From positions 1 to 12,009 of the forward strand of contig JALWKG010000293.1 of assembly GCA_027081565.1 (NCBI GenBank): 12,009 nt of DNA, given 5' to 3'. The position numbers were made by a program, and so were the translations under genes. The notes beneath the pieces were generated by a model, which saw only the letters and a program-made list of their open reading frames with translations, was not told where the DNA came from and searched no databases. Origin of the DNA: Helicobacteraceae bacterium (lineage in GTDB: Bacteria; Campylobacterota; Campylobacteria; Campylobacterales; Sulfurimonadaceae). Of the stretch, positions 1 through 6,480 are shown piece by piece; position 1 is the first letter of the stretch; the number at the start of each line of letters is the position of its first letter.

Positions 1-46
1 AAAAAAATGCCTAGTTTTGAAGAGCTTTGCAAGTCCATAAATCATA

Positions 47-1069
47 TTATGCGATCCAGCCACCACCGATGAGTTTGTTGTCATCGTAAAAGACAGCGGC
101 TTGACCGGCAGCGACACCTAAAACCGGCTCATGCAGTTGGATCTTGGCGGTATTACCTTCGATCTCTACGTGACAAGGTACGGCGTAAGTGCGGTAACGC
201 AACTTTACTGTTGTATCAAAACTAGTACGTTCATCAAACATGTTGATATCTTTGAGTTCAACATCAAAACACTCTAATTCTGGTTTGAGACCAACAACGA
301 TCTGGTTTTTTTCTGGGATGATCTTGGTCACATAGTGTGGATCGTGTGCACCCTTTACGGTAAAACCTTTACGCTTTCCTATGGTGTAGTGCATGTAACC
401 TTTGTGCTCTCCAACCACATTTCCTTCACTGTCTAGGACATCGCCCGGCTGGTCTACTTTGACATAGTCTTTCAAGACATCGGTATAGGTGGTCTCTACA
501 AAACAGATCTCACTTGACTCAGATTGAGAGGCAAAAGACTCCAGCCCTTCGATCTTGGCAGCCATCGCTTTAATGTCTTTTTTATGACGGGTACCCAAAG
601 GGAACTTTAGTCGTGGTACGATCTCTTTGTTGATATAAAAAAGGAAGTAGGATTGATCTTTGGTGTCATCTTCTGCTTGTATGAGGTATTTGCCATCATG
701 TTGGATGTAGTGTCCGGTCGCTAAAAAGTCTGCACCTACTTTGTCAGCGAATTTTAACATCTCGCCGAACTTAAGATTACGGTTACAAAGTGCGCAAGGG
801 TTAGGTGTTTTCCCCTCTTTATAGGTCTCTATAAAAGGATTAATAACTTTTTGCTGGAAGGTCTCTTCCAAGTCCAGCACATGAAGTTTGACTCCTGCAA
901 AGTCTGCCGCTTTTTGAGCACGGGCCTGATGGATCTCATGATAACCAGGTTTAGAGTGCAGACGCATGTAAAGCCCCTCGACCTCATAACCCTCTTCTTG
1001 TAACAACATGGTAGAGACCGTAGAATCCACCCCACCACTCATACCGATCAATACTTTTTGCTTCGCCAT
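47..1069 (-). CDS. mnmA: tRNA-specific 2-thiouridylase MnmA (TrmU)
   Basis: Cytoplasmic enzyme that activates U34 of tRNA-Lys, -Glu and -Gln with ATP and inserts sulfur to give 2-thiouridine. The 340-residue product has the usual family length. Visible motifs are the PP-loop SGGVDS (residues 11-16), the first catalytic cysteine in NPCALCN (C95), the second in SEICFVE (C189), and the GGGWI end typical of the beta-barrel domain. The reading frame can be extended two codons to a GTG at 1075, but the ATG at 1069 is preferred: AAGAAG lies 5 bases upstream of it, whereas the GTG would sit on top of that site. It follows the spondin genes on the same strand with a gap of about 93 bases, so it could be read through or have its own promoter. 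Family assignment is secure. Confidence 0.96.
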   Translation of the reverse strand: MAKQKVLIGMSGGVDSTVSTMLLQEEGYEVEGLYMRLHSKPGYHEIHQARAQKAADFAGVKLHVLDLEETFQQKVINPFIETYKEGKTPNPCALCNRNLKFGEMLKFADKVGADFLATGHYIQHDGKYLIQAEDDTKDQSYFLFYINKEIVPRLKFPLGTRHKKDIKAMAAKIEGLESFASQSESSEICFVETTYTDVLKDYVKVDQPGDVLDSEGNVVGEHKGYMHYTIGKRKGFTVKGAHDPHYVTKIIPEKNQIVVGLKPELECFDVELKDINMFDERTSFDTTVKLRYRTYAVPCHVEIEGNTAKIQLHEPVLGVAAGQAAVFYDDNKLIGGGWIA

Positions 1070-1087
1070 AATCACTTCTTTTTACCG

Positions 1088-1107
1088 TTTATATTGACGC
1101 CATGATA
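1088..1107 (-). promoter_or_regulatory. possible mnmA promoter, -10 region only
   Basis: On the minus strand this stretch carries TATCAT (1102-1107) and TATAAA (1088-1093), two candidate -10 boxes ahead of mnmA. TATCAT would leave a leader of about 26 bases; TATAAA would leave about 12, which is short. A TTTACA lies upstream but only 12 bases from TATCAT, too close for a normal -35. Campylobacterota promoters often lack a clear -35, so this remains a weak guess. Confidence 0.25.
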
Positions 1108-1135
1108 GCAAAAAGAGACTGTAAAGAGAGGTATC

Positions 1136-1152
1136 CTTAGTAGTTAACTAAG
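1136..1152 (-). terminator. inverted repeat between spondin lipoprotein gene and mnmA
   Basis: CTTAGT and ACTAAG form a 6-base-pair stem around a 5-base loop, starting 10 bases after the stop codon of the spondin lipoprotein gene. The centre also reads as the perfect palindrome TAGTTAACTA (1141-1150). The stem is AT-rich and no T-run follows it on the minus strand, so it would be a poor intrinsic terminator. It could equally be an operator ahead of mnmA or chance. Confidence 0.22.
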
Positions 1153-1162
1153 AATCCAAGGT

Positions 1163-1858
1163 TTACTGCATACGTTTAATGACCACCATCGCGGTTGGGT
1201 TGTCAAAACGATGTATGCTGCTTAAAGCGGAACTGCTCAGACCATCGTCAGCGGTTACAACACCGGCATGAGAACGTACTTTATCGTTAGCGTCATCACG
1301 AGCAGCATTGAAGCCCTCTCCTTGTTGTGCCGGTACCGTTGCGGCACTTTCACTGTTGGCTTCTGTACCGGCGTCATAGGTTGAGAGTTCTAATGTCTCT
1401 GCCTCACCCACACCAAGATGAGAGAGGTGGTAGCTTCTCAGTCCTATAAAACCATCATTGGTGTTGACGAGCATCCCTGCCAAAGAGAGGTAGTCGTCAT
1501 CACCTTCTACCGTGACACTCAACATACTGCCTGGTGTCAGAAATCCAGAGAGCCCTTCTGCATCATCAACGTCAGTCGTCGCTTTTGCCTCAGCTAACAA
1601 CATACGGTTGTCTCCACCCTCTGCCAAAGTCTCCAAGGCCACTGACGCAGATGTCCCCAAAGTGTACATCATATAGTTGGCATTATGTAAAACTACAATT
1701 GCAGGTGCCATCGGTTGTCCTGCTGTGAGGTTGGTAATAGAGATCTCATACTTTGGCATCTTTACCTCTGTATCCATCATCTCCTCACTGTCACCACAAC
1801 CACTAAACCCCAGTCCCGCAGCGATCAATGCGCTGCTCATTAAAATATGGCCTAACAT
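1163..1858 (-). CDS. spondin-domain lipoprotein
   Basis: Predicted envelope lipoprotein of 231 residues with one spondin_N-like domain; its ligand or role is unknown. The N terminus is a short hydrophobic segment ending in GFSGC, so C21 would be lipidated; position -3 is F rather than L, V or I. The rest (about 36-231) aligns by eye with the upstream neighbour: AEGGD (79-83), NDGFIGL (134-140), YDAGTEAN (161-168) and a C-terminal HRFDNPTA segment correspond to AEGGD, NDGFIGL, YDAGTEAN and HRWLNPVA in that protein. The two genes therefore look like an old tandem duplication, one copy lipid-anchored and one secreted. Only 1 base separates this ATG from the upstream stop codon, so translation is probably coupled; GGTGAAG just upstream may be the ribosome-binding site. 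No cysteine besides C21 is present. Confidence 0.82.
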   Translation of the reverse strand: MLGHILMSSALIAAGLGFSGCGDSEEMMDTEVKMPKYEISITNLTAGQPMAPAIVVLHNANYMMYTLGTSASVALETLAEGGDNRMLLAEAKATTDVDDAEGLSGFLTPGSMLSVTVEGDDDYLSLAGMLVNTNDGFIGLRSYHLSHLGVGEAETLELSTYDAGTEANSESAATVPAQQGEGFNAARDDANDKVRSHAGVVTADDGLSSSALSSIHRFDNPTAMVVIKRMQ

Positions 1859-1859
1859 C

Positions 1860-2534
1860 TTACTTCACCGTTACACTAACAGTTGCTACCGGGTTCAACC
1901 AGCGGTGAGAAGCAGCATCAAGATCACTTTTGCCACCACTCGTATCACTGTCGCCAACATTGCCTCTGTGAATATGGACATAACCTTCTGCTGTCACATT
2001 AAAACCCGTAGCACCTGTACCATTTTTAGTTCCGGGATCAGCAGGAATATCTGCGATCAATTCAGTGTTGGCTTCTGTACCGGCATCGTATGCATTGATG
2101 TTAATCGTGTAGGTTCCTGGTGTTGTTGGTACTTTCCAGTTGTTAAGTCCGATAAATCCATCATTGGTTGGTAACATCATAGCAACGACGGAAAGGTTTG
2201 TGTTTTCATCGGCTGTTACCAATGTTGTCATAGTTGTAGTACCAGGTGCTAAAAGTCCTGAAGCAGGATTTGTCATAACATCCGCATTAACAGTTCCAAG
2301 ATCCGTTGCCAAACCAGAGACGTCTCCACCCTCTGCCATCGCTTTTAAGTGAGCAGATGCTGCAACGCCACTTGTAAAAAGTGTCGTTGTCGAAGGATGT
2401 GCTGAGACCAAAAGTGGTGTAAAGTAGATACCGTTAGTGTTGTTGGTGATTTTAACTTCTAACTCTTGAGCCATAAGTGTTGTGCTCATAAGCGTCGCTG
2501 TTGTAAGTGCCGTTGTAAGTAATCTTCTCGTCAT
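1860..2534 (-). CDS. secreted spondin-domain protein
   Basis: Predicted exported 224-residue protein with a spondin_N-like beta-sandwich domain, a fold known from animal F-spondin and found in some marine bacteria. Residues 1-22 form a signal peptide (RR near the start, hydrophobic core, likely cleavage after LMA before QELE), without a lipobox cysteine. The mature part carries EVKITNNTNG at its start, AEGGD (67-71), NDGFIGL (124-130), YDAGTEAN (149-156) and HRWLNPVATVSVTVK at the end, all as expected for the domain. It is Thr- and Ala-rich and contains no cysteine. It is the first gene of a two-gene unit; the spondin lipoprotein follows after 1 base. The start codon is preceded by AAGG (2542-2545), spaced 7 bases, lying inside one arm of an inverted repeat. 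The function is not known, but surface adhesion or matrix binding would fit the fold. Confidence 0.85.
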   Translation of the reverse strand: MTRRLLTTALTTATLMSTTLMAQELEVKITNNTNGIYFTPLLVSAHPSTTTLFTSGVAASAHLKAMAEGGDVSGLATDLGTVNADVMTNPASGLLAPGTTTMTTLVTADENTNLSVVAMMLPTNDGFIGLNNWKVPTTPGTYTININAYDAGTEANTELIADIPADPGTKNGTGATGFNVTAEGYVHIHRGNVGDSDTSGGKSDLDAASHRWLNPVATVSVTVK

Positions 2535-2537
2535 TTT

Positions 2538-2570
2538 CTAGCCTTTTTCTTTTTAGATAAGGCTAGTATA
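2538..2570 (-). promoter_or_regulatory. spondin operon -10 box with overlapping inverted repeat over the RBS
   Basis: On the minus strand TATACT (2565-2570) is a good -10 box in AT-rich DNA, with no clear -35. Two perfect 8-base arms, CTAGCCTT (2559-2566) and AAGGCTAG (2538-2545), are separated by 13 bases. The upstream arm overlaps the end of the -10 box and the downstream arm contains the AAGG ribosome-binding site, 3 bases from the ATG. This placement suits an operator that covers the start of transcription. If transcription starts upstream, it would instead suit an RNA hairpin hiding the ribosome-binding site. Seen: the repeat. Inferred: its role. Confidence 0.45.
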
Positions 2571-2654
2571 AAATAAACAAATATACACTTTTTATATGCT
2601 TTATAAATGTTTCATAAACAAGTAGAGAAATGTTAAATTCTTTTGAATATTTAA

Positions 2655-2675
2655 TTTAAAAGGGAGTTTCCCATA
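2655..2675 (-). terminator. weak terminator-like hairpin after the kinase gene
   Basis: GGGA and TCCC (2662-2672) form a 4-base-pair stem with a 3-base loop, followed on the minus strand by TTTTAAATTAAA. It lies about 70 bases past the kinase stop codon in otherwise AT-rich DNA. The stem is short, so this is only a possible end point for the two-component operon before the spondin promoter. Confidence 0.28.
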
Positions 2676-2741
2676 GATTTTTAGGATTGAAATTCATAAT
2701 GAAATAAATTAAAATGTACGACCTTCACCAAATCTATACGT

Positions 2742-3974
2742 TTAAAGGCAGATCTTAAAATAATGGGAATGATCTTTATACTCATATTGTAAGTTATAAC
2801 CATGTTTTTCAATGATCTCATTGGCGATATAGAGCCCAAGCCCCATCCCCTCAATACTGTGATAGTTCCTGTCTCTTGCAAAGGCTTTGAGATAGGCATT
2901 GAAATCTTCACTTAAGGGTGTACCTTTATTAATCACTTCAATACAGTCATTTTTATACCTCACAATGACAGGTAAAGACTCTGCATACTTAATGGCATTA
3001 TCCACAAGATTTTTAAGAGCATACGCAAAAAGATTAAAGTCAACAAAGACCTTTTCATGATGTACGTAGTTTTTACACTTGTCTTCAGTAATACCCAACA
3101 TATCATAGACCTGTTCCACAATATCGATCAAGGCATACTCTTTGGGTTCCAACTCCAAGCTTTTAGCGGTCAGAGACTCCACTTGGGCAAGGTCATTTAA
3201 GTGCGTCTGCATCTGCTCAAAAAGCTCGTTAAGATCGCTGCGTTCTTTCTCATCGATATCCAAAAGGACACCCATCAACTTACCCTTGGTGATCGGTGTC
3301 TTAAGCTCATGCATCACATTACGCATAAAAAGAGAGCGACTCTTTTCCAAGGCAGTCACCTTCTCCACCGAGTCATGAAAAGCATTGGCCACCTGCGCTA
3401 CCTCATCACTGCCATCAACCCGTGTATCGATATCTTTTTCACCTTGAGAAAACCGTACGATCTGTTGGTGGAGACGCTTAAGCGGTTTGACCCCCATAGT
3501 GATGTAGCGATACATCACTATCAGTAGAAGCAAAAGGAAAATAGCCGTTATGGAGATGTAAAGCGTAAACGGCGTCATCGGCTCATCCGAGCGGTAATAG
3601 TACATATCATGCATTTTATAAGCATAGTAATAATGGTCTTTGTAAACAAAGATCTCGATCTTACCAGACTGCAGGGTACGACGTAAAAGTTCATCTTCGA
3701 TCAGTGGTACACCAAACTCACGTACATTTTTGATGTCCACACCCGTCACTGGAGTCAGGTTGTGCTGTTTCAGGTACTTGTCAAAGTCCTCAGGAGTTGG
3801 ATGTTCCATAAACAAAATGTCATAGAGCATAACTGCACGGTGAACTTCATTGTTTTTATCATGATAGATCGCCACGTTTATCGCTAAAACTGTTGATACC
3901 ACCAGTAGGACCGCTGCAACAAAACCGACACTTCGTGCTGCAGAGATGATAGAGTAGCTTTTAATGTTCCACAA
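2742..3974 (-). CDS. ArsS/RacS-type sensor histidine kinase
   Basis: Inner-membrane sensor of a two-component pair, 410 residues. Transmembrane segments lie at about 16-36 and 137-158, enclosing a periplasmic sensor region of about 100 residues rich in Tyr and His (YKDHYYYAYKMHDMYYY, 111-127). A HAMP-like stretch follows (159-210), then the dimerisation and phosphoacceptor box MHELKTPITK with H222, the N box LVDNAIKYA with N326, and a glycine box GMGLGLYIANE (376-386). The first ATP-lid motif is degenerate (VINKGTPL instead of DxGxG). The start is taken as TTG at 3974: an in-frame TAG lies just upstream (3984-3986) and no ATG occurs before residue 49. This gives a 14-base overlap with the regulator gene, typical of coupled translation. 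The Tyr/His-rich sensor could respond to pH or metal, as ArsS of Helicobacter does to acid, but the signal here is unknown. Confidence 0.93.
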   Translation of the reverse strand: MWNIKSYSIISAARSVGFVAAVLLVVSTVLAINVAIYHDKNNEVHRAVMLYDILFMEHPTPEDFDKYLKQHNLTPVTGVDIKNVREFGVPLIEDELLRRTLQSGKIEIFVYKDHYYYAYKMHDMYYYRSDEPMTPFTLYISITAIFLLLLLIVMYRYITMGVKPLKRLHQQIVRFSQGEKDIDTRVDGSDEVAQVANAFHDSVEKVTALEKSRSLFMRNVMHELKTPITKGKLMGVLLDIDEKERSDLNELFEQMQTHLNDLAQVESLTAKSLELEPKEYALIDIVEQVYDMLGITEDKCKNYVHHEKVFVDFNLFAYALKNLVDNAIKYAESLPVIVRYKNDCIEVINKGTPLSEDFNAYLKAFARDRNYHSIEGMGLGLYIANEIIEKHGYNLQYEYKDHSHYFKICL

Positions 3975-4635
3975 AACGGTACCCTACCCCACGCACAGTC
4001 TGTATAAACTCATCAAGCGGTTGCGAACCGATCTTTTTACGCAGACGTCCCACCAGGATGTTAATGCTCTCAATCCCACTCTCAAAACGGTGGGTATCCA
4101 TAGAGTTGGCAATGTCTACACGAGAGATGGTACGGTTGGGATTTTTTATCATCAGACGCAAGATCTCAAACTCAGCCAAGGTCAAGTCAAGGAGTTTTCC
4201 CTCTTTAAAAATCTGGGTCGCACTGTCGTCGATGCGAAACAGTCCCTCCTCTTCTACACTGCTCATGATGTTGGAGCGTTTCATAACCGTTTTGATACGT
4301 GCAAGCAGTTCACGAGGATCATAAGGCTTAGGCAGATAATCATCCGCCCCATTTTCAAGACCCTGTAATTTGTCGTCTATATCACTGCGCGCTGAGGAGA
4401 TGATGATATAGACATCAGTCATCTTACGGATCTTTTTGCACAACTCCAAGCCGTCCATCTCAGGAAGGGAGAGGTCTAAAATGATCAAGTCAAAGGTGTT
4501 GACCGCGAGTGATGCCAAGGCTTGAGAAGGACGTAAGAGGTGTGAGACCTTGATGCCCTCTTTGTTTAAATACTTGACCAAGAGGTCAGCCATCTGCTGA
4601 TCATCTTCGATGAGAAGGATCTCTAAAGCTTGCAT
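3961..4635 (-). CDS. OmpR-family response regulator (ArsR/RacR-like)
   Basis: DNA-binding partner of the adjacent kinase, 224 residues, normal for the family. The receiver domain (about 4-118) has the acidic pair D11-D12, phosphoacceptor D54 in LIILDLSLPEMDG, the switch Ser in ISSAR (80-81) and K103 in LPKPYD. A winged-helix transcriptional domain (about 130-224) ends in the standard TVRGVGYRFVEH. The ATG at 4635 is supported by AAGGAG (4640-4645) 4 bases upstream, the best ribosome-binding site in the window. About 100 bases separate it from the LOG gene upstream. That gap is AT-rich with TATATA-like -10 candidates, so the pair probably has its own promoter. The spondin genes lie directly downstream of the kinase and are the obvious candidate targets; that link is inference. 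Confidence 0.95.
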   Translation of the reverse strand: MQALEILLIEDDQQMADLLVKYLNKEGIKVSHLLRPSQALASLAVNTFDLIILDLSLPEMDGLELCKKIRKMTDVYIIISSARSDIDDKLQGLENGADDYLPKPYDPRELLARIKTVMKRSNIMSSVEEEGLFRIDDSATQIFKEGKLLDLTLAEFEILRLMIKNPNRTISRVDIANSMDTHRFESGIESINILVGRLRKKIGSQPLDEFIQTVRGVGYRFVEH

Positions 4636-4735
4636 TGGTCTCCTTATATATATCGTGTGAGTCTGATACCCTTATTTTCTATATACTATCGCTAAAACCA
4701 AAACGGTTCATATACCAATAGCTATCTGCCCATAT

Positions 4736-5518
4736 TTAAGAGTCTTTACCTTCATTGATATAACGCTCTTCAAAGAACTTCGAAAGCATCTTATAATGTT
4801 TGGTGTCCACAAGACCACCCTCTTTGAGCCCTTCGAGTTGGACTTCTAACGACTTCTCTATCTCATCAACAATAAAGTCCAGATCATCACTAATAGTGAT
4901 CAGGTCAACATCACTGGCATCGATCATGCCATGAGAGATCAGACACTCATCTATAAAGTCTATAAGAGGATCATAAAAGTCTTTACCCACCAAAAAGAGG
5001 CGTACGCCCTCTACTTTACGTGTCTGGACCAGAGTAAGTGCCTCAAAAAGTTCATCGAGGGTTCCAAAACCACCCGGAAAGATAACATACGCCAAAGAGT
5101 ACTTGACCAACATCACTTTACGTGAAAAAAAGTAGTCAAAGGTCTGCTCTTTGGTAGTGTAAGGGTTCAACTTCTGCTCAAACGGAAGGTCGATGTTAAG
5201 CCCTATAGACTCTACCCCACCCTTCTCATAAGCACCTCGGTTGGCCGCTTCCATAATTCCCGGACCACCACCGGTGAGGACATTAAACTTTTTTGCCGCC
5301 AACTTGTTGGAAAGCTCAGTAGCCATTTTATAGTACTTACTCTCTTCTGTCAGACGGGCACTTCCAAAGACTGTTACTGCTGGTCCTAACTCGCCAAGCT
5401 CATCAAAACCTTTTACAAAGTCTGCCATGATCTTAAACATACTCCAGGCATCTGCTGACTTAATGTCTCGTACATAACGTTTTACAACTTCGGGAGCAAC
5501 ATGTTTACTATTTGACAT
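4736..5518 (-). CDS. LOG-family Rossmann-fold protein (TIGR00730 type)
   Basis: Cytoplasmic protein of 260 residues in the 'lonely guy' (LOG) family, whose characterised members release the base from nucleoside 5'-monophosphates such as cytokinin ribotides. The catalytic and phosphate-binding motif PGGFGTLDE (148-156) is intact, as are GGGPGIMEAAN (83-93) and R133/K134 in SRKVMLVK. It is longer than the roughly 190-residue plant-type LOG: there is an N-terminal extension of about 45 residues and a C-terminal helix-rich tail. That suits the larger bacterial subgroup, whose true substrate is often unknown. It follows the FliM-like gene after 9 bases with AAGGA 6 bases before the ATG, so it belongs to the same transcript. 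Nothing visible ties it functionally to flagellar-type genes. Family is certain; substrate is not. Confidence 0.92.
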   Translation of the reverse strand: MSNSKHVAPEVVKRYVRDIKSADAWSMFKIMADFVKGFDELGELGPAVTVFGSARLTEESKYYKMATELSNKLAAKKFNVLTGGGPGIMEAANRGAYEKGGVESIGLNIDLPFEQKLNPYTTKEQTFDYFFSRKVMLVKYSLAYVIFPGGFGTLDELFEALTLVQTRKVEGVRLFLVGKDFYDPLIDFIDECLISHGMIDASDVDLITISDDLDFIVDEIEKSLEVQLEGLKEGGLVDTKHYKMLSKFFEERYINEGKDS

Positions 5519-5527
5519 ACTTCATCC

Positions 5528-6475
5528 TTATATTATTTTTATGAACATCACGCCATCAAGCATGGTGATGTTGGCGTTTGCAACTATTCGACCATCTTTA
5601 TGGACCTCTACTTGCTTATTAAGAGAGAGTGTCAATGTGGTACTATAATCGAGTTTTAACAACAGGGCATCCTGTATCATCACCTTTGCAACACAGATGT
5701 AATAACGATCTTTTAAAAGTTCAACTGGCGCCGACGCCTCTAATGTATAACTTGTTTTACTCTTTTGAACACGCTGTTTGGCATAAAATGTTGCACTTTT
5801 GTCTAAAAGCAAAAGTGAACGTCTCTGATCAAAAGGAATCACCTTATAGATGTTGCCACTGTCCATCGTTACCGCATCCAAGGTTCCAAGTATCGCTTCG
5901 ACTATCGTCTCATCTTCTTGTATTACTACCATCTCTTTTGGCTCTTGTACTTGAGAAAGGGCTTTTTGAAAGTGCAGTTCTATTGGAAGTGATTGTGAGG
6001 CAACTTGTAAAACAACCCGTTGGGGATGTTCTGAGATCTCTGAAAGATTTTGCTGCAGGTAGCGTTCCAACTCTTTTTCTACGATGTAGGTGATCTCTTC
6101 ACAAACATCTATGATCAGTTCAGACTCTAAGGTCGTCAAGGTTCGCTCAAGAGTAAAATCAACTTCCCCCGCACCACACTTCAAACCAACAATAGCCAGT
6201 AACAGCGGTGTTGCGATCGCTACACTGCTTAAGAGATGACCATGAGGTTTATGGAGATAAAGTGTTTCACTACCCTTTTGTAACGGCGAAACCACTGCAG
6301 TAACATGCTCTATACCTAAAAGGTTCAAGTAGTGTTCAAGCTGTGTAGCTACCTTTTGCATGGAGGCTTCAAAACGAATGTCTCCAATATCTCTGGTCTC
6401 GTCGGTGTTGAAAATGCTTAAAAGTGCATCGATCTCCGTAGAAGAGAGCAGTGAGGCAGTGTTAACTTCAGCCAT
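5528..6475 (-). CDS. divergent FliM/FliN-like protein (C-ring/SpoA family)
   Basis: A 315-residue protein related to flagellar motor switch proteins. The N terminus LLSSTEIDALLSIF (9-22) matches the FliM start, where LSQEEIDALL is usual and CheY binds just before or within it. The middle (about 30-180) resembles a shortened FliM/CheC-like domain: LKCGAGEVDF then ERTLTTLESELIIDV stands where FliM has a glycine-rich motif and an 'FTxIE' helix. The C terminus (about 262-315) looks like a SpoA domain, with VEVHKDGRIVANANI and LDGVMFIKII. Residues 189-236, starting VEAILGTLD, look like another SpoA half. Two SpoA halves suggest a FliM-FliN fusion or a type III secretion SctQ-like layout. It lies 5 bases after flhG in the position of fliM/fliY in relatives. 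No other flagellar structural gene is in view, so a role outside a flagellum is possible. No symbol is given because orthology is uncertain. Confidence 0.72.
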   Translation of the reverse strand: MAEVNTASLLSSTEIDALLSIFNTDETRDIGDIRFEASMQKVATQLEHYLNLLGIEHVTAVVSPLQKGSETLYLHKPHGHLLSSVAIATPLLLAIVGLKCGAGEVDFTLERTLTTLESELIIDVCEEITYIVEKELERYLQQNLSEISEHPQRVVLQVASQSLPIELHFQKALSQVQEPKEMVVIQEDETIVEAILGTLDAVTMDSGNIYKVIPFDQRRSLLLLDKSATFYAKQRVQKSKTSYTLEASAPVELLKDRYYICVAKVMIQDALLLKLDYSTTLTLSLNKQVEVHKDGRIVANANITMLDGVMFIKII

Positions 6476-6480
6476 TGTCT

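Noticed and set aside
1..10. T-run on the minus strand (GCATTTTTTT) as terminator of mnmA
   Set aside because: No convincing stem precedes it in the 46 visible bases after mnmA; the window edge prevents a full check.
1070..1075. GTG start two codons upstream for MnmA
   Set aside because: The AAGAAG ribosome-binding site would touch the GTG; the ATG at 1069 has proper spacing and fits the family N terminus.
1677..2174. Plus-strand open frame opposite the two spondin genes
   Set aside because: It spans the junction of two convincing minus-strand genes, has no ribosome-binding site, and its translation has no recognisable domain.
4696..4708. AACC/GGTT hairpin after the LOG gene as terminator
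   Set aside because: A 4-base AT-containing stem followed by only TTTTAG is too weak; it is recorded but not supported.
5629..6093. Plus-strand open frame inside the FliM-like gene
   Set aside because: Antisense shadow; the composition is rich in His, Cys, Leu and Pro as typical of reversed coding DNA.
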